A DNA stretch of 64,000 nt from Candidatus Tectimicrobiota bacterium (GTDB lineage: Bacteria > JACPUC01): NCBI GenBank assembly GCA_016192455.1, contig JACPUC010000030.1:1-64000 (forward strand), given 5' to 3'. Below the pieces are notes generated by a model that was not told where the DNA came from, did not search any database, and worked only from the letters and a program-made list of their open reading frames with translations. Shown piece by piece: positions 19,267 to 30,111 of the stretch. Position numbers and translations under genes: made by a program. The first letter of the stretch is position 1; every line of letters begins with the position of its first letter.

Positions 19267-20733
19267 TTAAGCCCAGTAGGGGACGTAACTTGCGAATCTC
19301 CTCGAGTCGCTTTCGGGGTTGTAGAGCCGGATCAAGCCAGCCTCGACAGCGTCGCTGATCAGCCGCGAGACCTGCGCCCGGTTCTTCTCCTCAATTCCGA
19401 ACCGGTCCCGAAGCGTGCTGTTTGTCATCTGTTTCCGCTGCACGTACTGAAGGCACGCATGGAGGTAGCAGGCCCGAATGCGGTCAGCCTTGTCCATCTC
19501 GGCGAACGGCTTGTGCGCGAACAGAACGGCTCTGGTATGCCCGCCTTCAACTTCGAACAACGGTGCGGGCAGTTGGTACAATTCTGTCTGGAACACCACC
19601 TTGTCCACGCCACTGCCGCGCTCCTCGCAAATGCCCACTCGTCTGAGGAACGATGCCAGCGCCTCGTTCCGGGACTGCGGCGGCGTGTCCAGGAATCGCC
19701 TGGTGTCCATCAATGGCCTGCCGGGATTCGTAATCTCCAGCCGCCTATCGAACACCTCGACCATCGGCCCGGCCCCGGTTACCCTGAAGTCCTGGTGGAT
19801 GATCACATTGGCCACCAACTCGCGAATGGCCAACTCCGGGTACATCGGCACCGTCTTGCGCAGCGCCCCCCCGATTACCTCGTTTGCGGGCAGCATGCCC
19901 TTGAGGAAGCCAATGAGCCCCTCAAACCCGGCCGCATAGCCCATGTGCCCCTGGTGCTCCCGTTTCGTGCGCACCCGCCCCTCGCCGTCGTACTCGACGA
20001 CGCGCACCGCCTTGCGGGCAAGGTGCCGGAACCTCGACAGATCGGAAGCGAACAGGATCGCCCCAAGGTTCAGAATGTTCCACTGCCCGCCCTGACAGGT
20101 TTCGATCATGTGATCCTCCGCAAGGCGAGCCAGAATCCCGTCTCGCGCCTCTGGCAGCGGCACGTCCAGCAGCCTGAAGTAAGCCGGGTAGTCCAGCAGC
20201 GCCAGCACCTCCGAACCGCTCACCCTTTCAGTCGCCACCTGCTGCTCGAAGGGCGTCACGTCGAAGATTCGCCACAGTTCGCGCTCCTTCTCCGGGTAAT
20301 CTTTAAGCCTCTTCTTGTACGATCCGACCCGGATGTACTCCACGCCTTGAAACTGCACCGGCTGGTGCGCCGCCCGTGGAATCTCAACCATGGAAATCTG
20401 CTTGCCATCGGCAGCGAACTCCATGAAACGGAAGTGAATCCGTGGGCTCAGCAGGCGAAGGAGCCAGTTCTCAATCTCCTCACCCCCCTTCTTCGCCTGC
20501 GTCGGCCGAAACGACGTTCCCATCACGTCGTGCGTCTCGTCGGCCACGCCCCAAACTAAGTACGCGTTGGCCTTGCCCGATAAGGCAGCGGAATTAGCAA
20601 GGGCAGAAATGTACTCCCCGATCTCCTCCAAATTCGCAATGTTGCACTTAAACTCGACCCACTCCGTCTCTTTCGGGAGCTGGCGCAGCTCGCGCAGGAG
20701 GCCGGCGAGGTATTCCGGGCTGTCATTCCTCAT
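19267..20733 (-). CDS. ATP-binding protein with AlbA_2 (Schlafen-like) domain and C-terminal winged-helix-like region
   Basis: ETEWVEFKCNIANLEEIGEYISALANSAAL...YLVWGVADETHDVMGTSF; GHKL-like segment ELVANVIIHQDF...EVFDRRLEITNPG; EERGSGVDKV. Confidence 0.88.
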   Translation of the reverse strand: MRNDSPEYLAGLLRELRQLPKETEWVEFKCNIANLEEIGEYISALANSAALSGKANAYLVWGVADETHDVMGTSFRPTQAKKGGEEIENWLLRLLSPRIHFRFMEFAADGKQISMVEIPRAAHQPVQFQGVEYIRVGSYKKRLKDYPEKERELWRIFDVTPFEQQVATERVSGSEVLALLDYPAYFRLLDVPLPEARDGILARLAEDHMIETCQGGQWNILNLGAILFASDLSRFRHLARKAVRVVEYDGEGRVRTKREHQGHMGYAAGFEGLIGFLKGMLPANEVIGGALRKTVPMYPELAIRELVANVIIHQDFRVTGAGPMVEVFDRRLEITNPGRPLMDTRRFLDTPPQSRNEALASFLRRVGICEERGSGVDKVVFQTELYQLPAPLFEVEGGHTRAVLFAHKPFAEMDKADRIRACYLHACLQYVQRKQMTNSTLRDRFGIEEKNRAQVSRLISDAVEAGLIRLYNPESDSRRFASYVPYWA

Positions 20734-21052
20734 TCTCGGCTGCCTCCTCGACGAGTTCGGGCTCGTTATCTTCCGGCATCTCGTCGTCGATGCCTTCGTC
20801 CAGGTCCTTAGGCTCGGCCTCGGCTGTAATCCACCGAGCCTCCCTTTCGCGCACCTGCCTTATGATTACGCGCGCAGCAGGGAGCGTCTGTCTGTGCCTG
20901 CCTCTGCCGGCGATGCGGCCAGGGTCAACCCACAGGCTGGCGAGGGGAACCGTTCCTCGCATCTTCCCCGCTGCTACCAAGAGCAAGAAACCACGTTTCC
21001 CAGTGAATTTCCGGGCAATCCCACGATCTCGACCCGGGAAGAGGGAGAACAA
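20723..21052 (-). CDS. Small hypothetical protein, acidic C-terminus, overlapping the AlbA gene start
   Basis: ORF of 109 aa ending KDLDEGIDDEMPEDNEPELVEEAAENEE; 11-bp overlap with the downstream gene; no recognised domain. Confidence 0.35.
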   Translation of the reverse strand: MFSLFPGRDRGIARKFTGKRGFLLLVAAGKMRGTVPLASLWVDPGRIAGRGRHRQTLPAARVIIRQVREREARWITAEAEPKDLDEGIDDEMPEDNEPELVEEAAENEE

Positions 21053-21121
21053 ACGCTGCCTGGCGGACGCAGCGAGCCCTCCTGCCGCCGGCGTCTCCTT
21101 GGGCCGCGGTGCCCGACTGTC

Positions 21122-21331
21122 TCACCCCTCGTTTTCATCCGGCAGCAGCTCCAGGCGCTCCTGGTACTTCATGAAGCAGGGATCGCAGAGGCCGTGGGAG
21201 GGCCGCCATTGCGGGTTGCGCTCCGTTACCGCGCTCACGAGCTTCTGATCGGGGTTCTCCAGCCAGCGGCGGAACCTGTTTGAGGACCTGTTCAGTGGAC
21301 CAGCGCAGAGGGGACACCGGGTCTTTTCCAT
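21122..21331 (-). CDS. Small putative zinc-ribbon protein
   Basis: 69 aa with CPLC...CDPC pairs. Confidence 0.4.
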   Translation of the reverse strand: MEKTRCPLCAGPLNRSSNRFRRWLENPDQKLVSAVTERNPQWRPSHGLCDPCFMKYQERLELLPDENEG

Positions 21332-21567
21332 GAAAGTTCTCCGCCTGCTGAGGCGCCTGTGGCTGGTGGCGCACCAGGGTTTCAGGAACGAGGTCGGCGC
21401 TGCGACGAGGGAAGCTCCCGCCCGCCGGACTCCACCGCCATACTACCTGAGAGTGCGGCGCCGACCAAGGGCAACGCCGCGACGGGTTGAAGGCGACGGA
21501 TCTCCAGCGCGGCTCGCGGCGCCGGTGCGCCCGTGTGATCCGGGAGCAATACGGGAGGACTCGTTCC

Positions 21568-22059
21568 ATGAAGCTCTACCTCGTGCGGCATGGCCACGCG
21601 GAGGAGGCGAGTGTGGACCCGCAGCGCCCCCTCAGCGCCCGCGGCGAGGAGGAGGTGCGGCGGTTGGGCCGGCGTCTGAAGGAGCGCGCCCTGGCAGGAA
21701 GTGGGGCCCCGCCGGCGGTCTTCCACAGCGACAAGCTGCGCGCCAGGCAGACCGCCGCGCTGCTCGTTGAGACTCTCTTTCCGACAAGTGGGGCGACCGA
21801 GCGCTGGGGCCTGGGGCCGAATGATGACGCTGCCGCGTGGCTGCCGGAGCTGGCGGCGGCGGAGGAAGATGTCATGCTCGTCGGCCACCTGCCGTTCCTG
21901 GCCAACCTGGCTGGGTTGCTCCTGCGGCAGGGCGCCGCGGCGTCGGAGGGGATGGCTGCCGCCGAGATCGAGTTTCCCGCCGCGGGCGTCGTCTGCCTGG
22001 AGCGCCGCGGCAGGCGCTGGGAGCTGGCCTGGAACGCGGCGCCTGCTGGAACCGCCTGA
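21568..22059 (+). CDS. sixA: Phosphohistidine phosphatase SixA-like
   Basis: MKLYLVRHGHAEE RHG motif; SDKLRARQTA; VGHLPFL. Confidence 0.88.
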   Translation: MKLYLVRHGHAEEASVDPQRPLSARGEEEVRRLGRRLKERALAGSGAPPAVFHSDKLRARQTAALLVETLFPTSGATERWGLGPNDDAAAWLPELAAAEEDVMLVGHLPFLANLAGLLLRQGAAASEGMAAAEIEFPAAGVVCLERRGRRWELAWNAAPAGTA

Positions 22060-22367
22060 CGCGGCAGAGACATCGTAATCGAGTCGCCGGAAAAGCGCCG
22101 CAGCGGCATCCGCCCACCTTCCCCTTGTCGCGGCGACGGCAGGGGCCTCCGGCAGCACGGCGGCCAGAAATTGCTTGTCAGGAATTGCGACCTATACTAG
22201 TATCGACCGTCGCGCGGGGGGCCGGGAAGCACAGTGCCGCGACTGACCGACGAGCCGGGAAAGGGCGCCGGCGGACCGGCGATCCTGAAGTGCGCAAGGG
22301 TCGGCGCCGGCTGGCCGGCGGAAGCGGCGCGGCGCGCTCATCTTGACCTGTGCCGAGGCAACCGCTC

Positions 22368-22763
22368 ATGACATCACTCGAACGCCTCTTCTTCGGCGAC
22401 TACCAATCCATCAGCCCCTACCTGCCGATTCTCCTCTTTATCATCATCGCCGCCGGTTTCGCCATCGTCACCCTCTTCATCGGTTTCTTCGTGCGGCCGC
22501 GCCGGCCCGACCCGGAGAAACTCTCGCCTTACGAGTGCGGCATCGATCCGGTGATGGGCACGCGCGAGCGCTTCTCCATCCGCTTCTACGTCATCGCCAT
22601 GATCTTCCTCATCTTCGACGTGGAGGTGGTCTTTCTCTTCCCGTGGGCGGTCGTGTACAAGAAGATCGGCATCTTCGGCTTTGTGGAGATGATGCTCTTC
22701 ATTTTCATCCTCCTGGTGGGGTACTACTACGCCTGGAAGAAGGGCGCCCTGGAGTGGGTGTAG
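22368..22763 (+). CDS. nuoA: NADH-quinone oxidoreductase subunit A
   Basis: YECGIDPVMGTRERFSIRFYVIAMIFLIFDVEVVFLFPWA. Confidence 0.95.
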   Translation: MTSLERLFFGDYQSISPYLPILLFIIIAAGFAIVTLFIGFFVRPRRPDPEKLSPYECGIDPVMGTRERFSIRFYVIAMIFLIFDVEVVFLFPWAVVYKKIGIFGFVEMMLFIFILLVGYYYAWKKGALEWV

Positions 22764-22978
22764 GCCAGCCCACGCCGGCGAAGCGGCACTTTTGGGGGGG
22801 GACCCTCGATCCCCAACATCCCCTGCCCACGCGAAGGCGCAAGGCGCACTCGCGCCGGTGGGCTGCGCGAGGGGAGAATGTCCCCTCGCATCACCCTAGC
22901 AAGCGAGAAAAAGCCAGCGTGACGCATTGAACCTATCGAGCCGAACCACTTCCGATTCACCACAGGGTGAGTGCTGCA

Positions 22979-23593
22979 ATGGCTGACGAGACGGAACAGA
23001 CCCACGAGGAGGCGGAGCCCTTGGCTGCGGAGGCTGGGGCCGAGGAGGCTGGCGGCGAGACGGCGGCAGCCGCGTCTGCCGCGGCCGGCGCGTCGGGGCA
23101 GGAGGCGCTGCTGCGGGAGAATGTCATCGCGCGCAAGCTGTGGGAGCGCTTCCCGGACGCCATCCAGGTCGTCTACTGCGCCCTCAACCGCCCCGAGGAG
23201 TTGACCGCCCTGGTGGACCGGCAGCGGATCGTGGAGATTTGCCGCTTCTGCCATGATGATCCCGACCTCTACTTCAACCTCCTCTCCGACCTCTGCGGCG
23301 CCGACTACCCCGACGAGGAGGAACGCTTCACGGTCGTCTATCAACTCTACTCCATCCGGCACAACCAGCGGCTGCGGCTGAAGGTGAAGACGAAGGAGGG
23401 CGTGCCGGTGCCGTCGGTGACGAGCGTCTGGCGCACCGCCAACTGGCACGAGCGCGAAGCCTACGACCTGTATGGCATCGTCTTCGAAGGCCACCCCAAC
23501 CTCAAGCGCATCCTCATGCCGGATAACTGGGAAGGTTTCCCCCTGCGCAAGGAGTACCCGCCCGAAGGGCAGGGGATGCGGGAGAGGGTGTAA
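22979..23593 (+). CDS. nuoC: NADH-quinone oxidoreductase subunit C
   Basis: SVWRTANWHEREAYDLYGIVFEGHPNLKRILMPDNWEGFPLRKEYP; Ala/Glu-rich N-terminal extension. Confidence 0.95.
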   Translation: MADETEQTHEEAEPLAAEAGAEEAGGETAAAASAAAGASGQEALLRENVIARKLWERFPDAIQVVYCALNRPEELTALVDRQRIVEICRFCHDDPDLYFNLLSDLCGADYPDEEERFTVVYQLYSIRHNQRLRLKVKTKEGVPVPSVTSVWRTANWHEREAYDLYGIVFEGHPNLKRILMPDNWEGFPLRKEYPPEGQGMRERV

Positions 23594-23595
23594 CC

Positions 23596-24699
23596 ATGGC
23601 TATGCTGGAGACGTCGGAACTCGTCATGAACATGGGGCCGCAGCACCCCAGCACGCACGGCGTGCTGCGCCTGGTGCTCGACCTCGATGGCGAGATGGTC
23701 CGCGATGTCGAGATCCACGTCGGCTACCTGCATCGGGCGATGGAGAAGCTGGCGGAGAACCTCACCTATCCCCAGTTCGTCCCCTACACCGACCGCATGG
23801 ATTACACGGCGGCGCTGTCGTGCAACCTCGCCCTGGTGATGGCGCAGGAGAAGGTCGGCAGGGTGGAGGTGCCGCCGCGGGCGCAGTATCTGCGCGTCAT
23901 CCTCGTCGAGCTGCAGCGCATCGCTGCCCACCTCCTCTGGCTGGGAACGCACGCGCTCGATCTCGGCGCCATGTCGGTCTTCCTCTACTGCTTCCGCGAA
24001 CGGGAGAAGATTCTCGATCTCTTCGAGGACATCACCGGGGCGCGGCTGACCATTCACTGGATTCGCATCGGCGGCCTGCCGGCCGACGCCACCGAGGGCT
24101 TCGTGCCGGCGACGCGGGAGTTCTGCAAGGAGTTCCCCGGACACGTGCTGTCGTACGAGCGGTTGCTGACCGAGAACCGCATCTTCCGCAAGCGCACCGA
24201 AGGCGTGGCGGTGATCTCCGCCGAGGATGCCATCAACCTCGGCCTGACGGGTCCGAGCCTGCGGGGCAGCGGCGTCTACTGGGATATCCGCAAGGCCGAG
24301 CCGTACCTCGTCTACGACGAGGTCGACTTCGAGATTCCCATCGGCAAGAACGGCGATGTGTACGACCGCTACCTGGTGCGCATCGAGGAGATGCGGCAGT
24401 CGCTGCGCATCGTCGAGCAGTGCCTCGATCGCTTGCCCTCCGGGCCGATCATCAATAAAGTGCCGCGCATCTGGAAGGTGCCGACGGGCGAGGCGTACCA
24501 CCGCGTCGAGGCCCCCAAAGGCGAGTTCGGGGTGTACATCGTGTCGGACGGCACCGACAAGCCATGGCGCTGCCGCATCCGCTCGCCCTCCTTCGTGAAC
24601 CTGCAGTCGCTGCCGACGATGATCATCGGCGGGCTGGTCGCCGATGTGGTGGCGGCGATCGGCAGCATCGACGTGGTCATGGGCGAGTGCGACCGCTAG
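23596..24699 (+). CDS. nuoD: NADH-quinone oxidoreductase subunit D (49 kDa)
   Basis: MNMGPQHPSTHGVLRLVLDLDGE; C-terminal GSIDVVMGECDR. Confidence 0.97.
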   Translation: MAMLETSELVMNMGPQHPSTHGVLRLVLDLDGEMVRDVEIHVGYLHRAMEKLAENLTYPQFVPYTDRMDYTAALSCNLALVMAQEKVGRVEVPPRAQYLRVILVELQRIAAHLLWLGTHALDLGAMSVFLYCFREREKILDLFEDITGARLTIHWIRIGGLPADATEGFVPATREFCKEFPGHVLSYERLLTENRIFRKRTEGVAVISAEDAINLGLTGPSLRGSGVYWDIRKAEPYLVYDEVDFEIPIGKNGDVYDRYLVRIEEMRQSLRIVEQCLDRLPSGPIINKVPRIWKVPTGEAYHRVEAPKGEFGVYIVSDGTDKPWRCRIRSPSFVNLQSLPTMIIGGLVADVVAAIGSIDVVMGECDR

Positions 24700-24890
24700 C
24701 GAGTGGTCGCGCGGCGGCCGCCTCCAGCGGCGCCAGGCTGCTCGAGGGACCAGGGGCGGAAGGGCGTGGCGATCTCTTCCGCCCCGCCGTTGCTGTGCCG
24801 CCAGGGAGGAGGCACCTGTGGCGCGGGCCGCCCGCCGCTTGCTGGCCGAATCGAAGCCGCATGATGCCGAGCCGCTAACGAGGGAACCGC

Positions 24891-25856
24891 ATGCTCAACG
24901 CCCTCATCGAGACCGTCGTGGTACTGGTGAAGATCGCCGTCATCTTCGGCGCCGTCTCCCTGGTGGTCGCCTACCTGACCTACTTCGAGCGCAAGGCCAT
25001 CGCCCACATGCAGGTGCGCATGGGGCCGATGCGCGTCGGCTGGCATGGGCTGTTGCAGCCGATCGCCGACGGCATCAAGCTGATCGTCAAGGAAGACATC
25101 ATCCCCGCGCGGAGCGACCACCTCATCTTCCGCCTGGCGCCGTTCATGCTCCTGGTGCCGTCGCTCATCATCTACGCCGTCATTCCGTTGGGGGAGCGCG
25201 CCTGGGTCACGAACATCAACATCGCCGTCCTCTACGTCCTGGCCGTCTCCTCGTTGAGCGTCTATGGCATCGTGCTGGCGGGTTGGTCGTCGGGCAGCAA
25301 GTACTCCCTCCTCGGCGGGCTGCGCTCGGCGGCGCAGATGATCAGCTACGAAATCTTCCTCGGCTTCTCGCTCATCGGGCCGCTGATGATCGCGGGCTCC
25401 CTGAACTTGGTGGAGATCGTCAACGCCCAGCAGAGTGTCTGGCTGGTGGTCTATCAACCCCTGGCGTTCGTCCTCTTCATCTCGGCCGGTCTGGCGGAAA
25501 CCAACCGTATTCCCTTCGATCTTCCCGAGGCCGAGACCGAGCTGGTCGCCGGCTTCCACACCGAGTACAGCGGCATGCGCTTCGGCTTCTTCACGATTGC
25601 GGAGTACGCCAACCTCCTGCTGTTGAGCGTCATGGCCACGCTCGTTTTCTTCGGCGGTTGGCACGGGCCGCTGCTGCCGGGCTTCGTCTGGCTCCTCCTG
25701 AAGGTGGCGGTCTTTATCTTCCTCTTCTTCTGGCTGCGCGCCACCCTGCCCCGCTTCCGCTACGATCAGCTCATGCGGCTGGGCTGGAAGATCATGTTCC
25801 CCCTGGCGCTGTTGAACATTGCCGTCACCGGCATCGTTTACTACTTTGTGGTGTGA
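24891..25856 (+). CDS. nuoH: NADH-quinone oxidoreductase subunit H
   Basis: [53 protein letters not shown]. Confidence 0.97.
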   Translation: MLNALIETVVVLVKIAVIFGAVSLVVAYLTYFERKAIAHMQVRMGPMRVGWHGLLQPIADGIKLIVKEDIIPARSDHLIFRLAPFMLLVPSLIIYAVIPLGERAWVTNINIAVLYVLAVSSLSVYGIVLAGWSSGSKYSLLGGLRSAAQMISYEIFLGFSLIGPLMIAGSLNLVEIVNAQQSVWLVVYQPLAFVLFISAGLAETNRIPFDLPEAETELVAGFHTEYSGMRFGFFTIAEYANLLLLSVMATLVFFGGWHGPLLPGFVWLLLKVAVFIFLFFWLRATLPRFRYDQLMRLGWKIMFPLALLNIAVTGIVYYFVV

Positions 25857-26004
25857 TGGGGACGGCGAGCGAGGGCGACGAGGCGGCGCCGCCGCCCCTC
25901 TCGGCTCGGCCTTTCCTTGCTCGGCACGCTGGCGCGGTCGAGGGGATGAGGGTGGACGGGAGCGGCACGGCGGCCGCTGCGGCGAGAAAACAAGGAGACT
26001 GAAA

Positions 26005-26454
26005 GTGACCGGCCTGAAAAAGGCGCTGCGTAAAATCTTCCTTTGGGACTTCCGTGAGGGGATGGGCGTGACGCTCTCGCATCTTCCCAAGAAGACCTTC
26101 ACCCTGCAGTATCCGAAAGAGAAGCCGGTCATCCGGCCGCGTTTCCGCGGCACCTTCAAGCTCCTCATCGACGAGGGGGGCCGCGAAATCTGCAATGGCT
26201 GCAAGATGTGCGAGGTGGCGTGCCCGGTCGAGTGCATCTCGATGGACCGCGTCGGCAAAGGGAAGAACACCTGGGCGGAGCGCTTCGAGATTGACCTGAC
26301 GCACTGCATGTATTGCAACCTCTGCGTCGAGGCGTGTCCCAGCGACTGCATCATCATGACCGAGAGCTTTGAGACCTCCGGCTATGACCGGAACATCATC
26401 ATGACGAAGAAAGAGCTCTACGCAGATATTGACGGGCTGCGATTTAGGAAGTAG
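26005..26454 (+). CDS. nuoI: NADH-quinone oxidoreductase subunit I (2x 4Fe-4S)
   Basis: CNGCKMCEVACPVECI and CMYCNLCVEACPSDCI; inferred GTG start preceded by aaggag. Confidence 0.93.
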   Translation: MTGLKKALRKIFLWDFREGMGVTLSHLPKKTFTLQYPKEKPVIRPRFRGTFKLLIDEGGREICNGCKMCEVACPVECISMDRVGKGKNTWAERFEIDLTHCMYCNLCVEACPSDCIIMTESFETSGYDRNIIMTKKELYADIDGLRFRK

Positions 26455-26936
26455 AGTTGCGTGCAATGCGGTAACGCGGCGCGGAGGAAGGGGCGGGGGT
26501 GGTTGCCTTCGCTCTGTCGATGCAGGAACACTCAGAAGGGTGTGCGGCAGTTGGGCGGGCGAGAGGCAGTCGGGCCGTCGCTCCGTGGCGAGCAGGTTGC
26601 GACGATGAGGTTTCGCGATCCGCGGCTTACCATCTGAGGTCCGTCCCCGCGCAGAAGAGGCGCCTCATGCTGCTGGCGCAGTTGAGGCTGTTGGTGCGTT
26701 TGTTTGCGCATCTCCCCTGCATCTCATCGTTCCTCGTGTTGCCCTGAGCATCCCTCAGCCCGATCTTTCTGAAGCGGCGCCTCCTTTCAGGTTGGCGGCC
26801 TGCCGCATGGGTAAGCCGCAAGGGCAACCTGAAGGGGCGAGCGTGGTGCGGCCCACGCCCGGGTGCGCGCCGGGCGCCGGCAAGGGCGGCGGAACCGCGG
26901 CGGTGAGCCGCCACTTCGACACGACAGGCAGAGAGC

Positions 26937-27488
26937 ATGGACCTTTCCTTCCTGTTCTTCTACCTCTTTGCCGCGGTTGCCGTTGGCGCGGCGCTCGTGG
27001 TCGTGCTCAACCGCAACATCCTGCACTGCGCCATGGCGCTGGTGCTGATGTTCTTCGCCATTGCCGCCCTCTTCCTCATGCTGGGCGCCGAGTTCATCGC
27101 CGCCGTGCAGGTGCTGGTGTACGCCGGGGCCATCATGGTGCTCTTCCTCTTCGTCATCCTCCTCATCCAGATTGATCGCGTGCAGATGCTGCGCTTCGCG
27201 CATCGTCAGAGCCCGCTGGTGGTCATCATTGCGGTGCTGCTGCTGGCGGAGCTCCTCTACATGATCATCCGCGGCACCTTGGGCATCGCCCCGGGCGGGG
27301 CCGACGCGGCCGCCGCCGGCGCCGCGAGCGGCTCCACCGAGGCCTTCGGCGCTCTCCTCTATACGACCTATCTCTTCCCCTTTGAGGTCGCCTCGGTGCT
27401 GCTGCTTGCCGCGATGATCGGCGCCATCCTCCTGGCGCGTCTCGACAAGGAGGAAGTCGGGGGCGTGTCGCGGCAGGACATGAGCTAG
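26937..27488 (+). CDS. nuoJ: NADH-quinone oxidoreductase subunit J
   Basis: [24 protein letters not shown]. Confidence 0.95.
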   Translation: MDLSFLFFYLFAAVAVGAALVVVLNRNILHCAMALVLMFFAIAALFLMLGAEFIAAVQVLVYAGAIMVLFLFVILLIQIDRVQMLRFAHRQSPLVVIIAVLLLAELLYMIIRGTLGIAPGGADAAAAGAASGSTEAFGALLYTTYLFPFEVASVLLLAAMIGAILLARLDKEEVGGVSRQDMS

Positions 27489-27637
27489 CGCGCTGGGCCC
27501 GGCACGGAGCGGAGGGCGAGGCCGGGCGGGCCGCGCGGCGCGGCGTCGAGGGTTCTCGTCGAGGTGGGGAGCGGGGAGCTCCGCGGCCGCCGCGGGGTGA
27601 GCGGCACGGCGAGATCGGCAGGGGGAGCTTGCGTGCA

Positions 27638-27940
27638 ATGATCAGCCTCCAGCACTACCTAGCCCTTGGGGCCATCCTCTTCGCGATCGGGGTCGTGGGC
27701 GTCCTCACGCGGCGCAACGCCATCCTCATCCTCATGGCGATCGAGCTGATGCTTAATGGCGTGAACATCACGCTCATCGCCTTCGCCCGCCATGCCGGGA
27801 ACCTCACCGGGCAGATTTTCGTCCTCTTCATCATTACGGTTGCCGCGGCGGAGGCCGCGGTTGGTCTGGCCCTGGTCATCGCCCTGTTCCGCGGTCGAGA
27901 CACGCTCAATGTTGACGAAATCCACCTGCTGAAGTGGTAG
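27638..27940 (+). CDS. nuoK: NADH-quinone oxidoreductase subunit K
   Basis: [42 protein letters not shown]. Confidence 0.96.
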   Translation: MISLQHYLALGAILFAIGVVGVLTRRNAILILMAIELMLNGVNITLIAFARHAGNLTGQIFVLFIITVAAAEAAVGLALVIALFRGRDTLNVDEIHLLKW

Positions 27941-27959
27941 CACTGAGGGAGCACGGCAC

Positions 27960-29981
27960 GTGATCGAGTGGGTCTGGCTTATCCCCGCCCTGCCGGCCGC
28001 CGGGGTGATCATCAACGGTTTGCTCGGCAACCGCTACATCAAGGAGCGCGCCCACTACGTCGGCGTCGGCTCGACGGCGCTGTCGCTCCTGGTCGCCCTC
28101 TTCGTCATCGGCGCGGCCATCAAGAACCCCGGCCCCCACAACGTGCGGCTCTTCGACTGGGTGGTCGCCGGCAGCCTGCACGTCGATGTGGCCTTCCTCG
28201 TCGATCCCCTCAGCGCCGTCATGCTCTTCGTGGTCTGCGGAGTCGGCTTCCTGGTGCACGTCTACTCCATCGGCTACATGCGCGGCGACCCCGGCTACCC
28301 CCGCTTCTTCACCTGGCTGAACCTCTTCATGTTCTCCATGCTGCTGCTCATCCTGGGGAACAACTACCTGCTGATGTTCGTCGGCTGGGAAGGCGTGGGG
28401 TTGTGCTCCTATCTCCTCATCGGCTACTGGTTCGAGCGCAAGTCCGCCTCGGACGCCGCGAACAAGGCCTTCATCGTCAACCGCATCGGCGACGCCGGCT
28501 TCCTCCTCGGCATCTTCCTCATCTTCAAGACCTTCGGCAGCCTCGCTTACGCGCAGGTCTTCGCGGCAGCGCCGGGGGCGCTCAGCACCGGAGTGGCCAC
28601 CGCCATCGGCATCGCGCTGTTCATCGGGGCGGTGGGGAAATCGGCGCAGCTCCCCCTCTACGTCTGGCTGCCGGACGCCATGGAAGGCCCCACGCCGGTG
28701 AGCGCCCTGATCCACGCCGCCACCATGGTGACGGCCGGGGTGTACATGGTGGCGCGCAGCGCCGTCATCTACAACCTCGCCCCGGACGCCCTCCTGGTCG
28801 TCGCAGTGGTCGGCGCTCTCACCGCCATCTTCGCCGCCTCCATCGGCCTGGTGCAGAACGACATCAAGCGCGTCCTCGCTTACTCCACGGTAAGCCAGCT
28901 CGGCTACATGTTCCTAGCCCTCGGCGTCGGCGCCTACATCTCCGGCATCTTCCACCTCATGACCCACGCCTTCTTCAAAGGCCTCCTCTTCCTCGGCTCC
29001 GGCAGCGTCATCCACGCCATGAGCGGCGAGCAGGACATGCGCCGCATGGGGGCCCTGCGCAAGCACATCCCGATTACGGCCATCACTTTCTACATCGGCG
29101 CCCTGGCGATCTCCGGCATCCCCCCCTTCGCCGGCTTCTGGAGCAAGGACGAGATTCTCGCCGAGGCGTTCAAGAGCGGCCACTACGTGCTCTGGATCAT
29201 CGGCGTGGCGACGGCCCTGATGACGGCATTCTACATGTTCCGCCTCATCTACCTGACCTTCTACGGCGCCTCGCGGGTGGCGGAGCACGCCGCGCACCAC
29301 CTGCACGAGTCGCCGCCGTCGATGACGGCGCCGTTGGTGATCCTGGCCGGACTGTCGATCATCGGTGGGGCGATCCCCGGGTTCCCTCCCGAGAAGGGGA
29401 TGTTCCACGCCTTCCTGTCGCAGGTGCCGGGCATGGCGCCGGCGGGCGGGGGTCACGCCGGCCTGGTGGGGACGGCGCTGGCGGCGCAGGAGGGGGCCCA
29501 GGCGGCCCACGAGCTCTCCAGCGCCATGCACTGGTTCCTCATCCTCCTCTCGGTGGCCGTGGCGGTGGCCGGCTGGGCGCTGGCGAAGCACTTCTACGTG
29601 CGCCGCCCGCACCTCCCCGAGCGCCTGGCGCGGCGCTTCGGCGGTCTCTACCGGCTGCTGCTGAACAAGTACTGGGTGGACGAGATCTACGACGCGGTCA
29701 TCGTCAACCCGTGCAAGCGCTTCGCGACCTTCCTGTGGAACTTCGATGCCTGGGTGATCGACGGCATCGTCAACGCCACGAGCCGGCTCACCGTGCTGAA
29801 CGCCGATTTCTCCGCCTTCTTCGACCGCTACACCGTCGATGGGGCGGTGAATGGCCTGGCCTCGGTGCTGCAGGGCTGGGCGGGCGTTTTCCGCCGCCTG
29901 CAAACGGGCTTCGTGCAGAACTACGCCCTGGCGATGCTCCTGGGTATCTTCGCCATCGTCAGTCTCTACCTCTTTGTGTGA
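27960..29981 (+). CDS. nuoL: NADH-quinone oxidoreductase subunit L
   Basis: VGWEGVGLCSYLLIGYWFERKSASDAANKAFIVNRIGD; LPDAMEGPTPVSALIHAATMVTAGVY; GTG start. Confidence 0.96.
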   Translation: MIEWVWLIPALPAAGVIINGLLGNRYIKERAHYVGVGSTALSLLVALFVIGAAIKNPGPHNVRLFDWVVAGSLHVDVAFLVDPLSAVMLFVVCGVGFLVHVYSIGYMRGDPGYPRFFTWLNLFMFSMLLLILGNNYLLMFVGWEGVGLCSYLLIGYWFERKSASDAANKAFIVNRIGDAGFLLGIFLIFKTFGSLAYAQVFAAAPGALSTGVATAIGIALFIGAVGKSAQLPLYVWLPDAMEGPTPVSALIHAATMVTAGVYMVARSAVIYNLAPDALLVVAVVGALTAIFAASIGLVQNDIKRVLAYSTVSQLGYMFLALGVGAYISGIFHLMTHAFFKGLLFLGSGSVIHAMSGEQDMRRMGALRKHIPITAITFYIGALAISGIPPFAGFWSKDEILAEAFKSGHYVLWIIGVATALMTAFYMFRLIYLTFYGASRVAEHAAHHLHESPPSMTAPLVILAGLSIIGGAIPGFPPEKGMFHAFLSQVPGMAPAGGGHAGLVGTALAAQEGAQAAHELSSAMHWFLILLSVAVAVAGWALAKHFYVRRPHLPERLARRFGGLYRLLLNKYWVDEIYDAVIVNPCKRFATFLWNFDAWVIDGIVNATSRLTVLNADFSAFFDRYTVDGAVNGLASVLQGWAGVFRRLQTGFVQNYALAMLLGIFAIVSLYLFV

Positions 29982-30111
29982 AGGGCGCCGCGGCAGCGCG
30001 CCCGGCTTGCCGCCACGCCTGGACGACCCTGCGTCGCTGCATCGCCGATCCTCTTGCCAATTACTGGATGGGACGCCGGCGCGAGCATGAGCGAAGTCGT
30101 GGAGGGAGTCG

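Noticed and set aside
22764-22978. Hidden or shifted nuoB between nuoA and nuoC
   Set aside because: Gap is ~215 bp, too short for nuoB, and no NuoB Cys motif appears in the listed frames.
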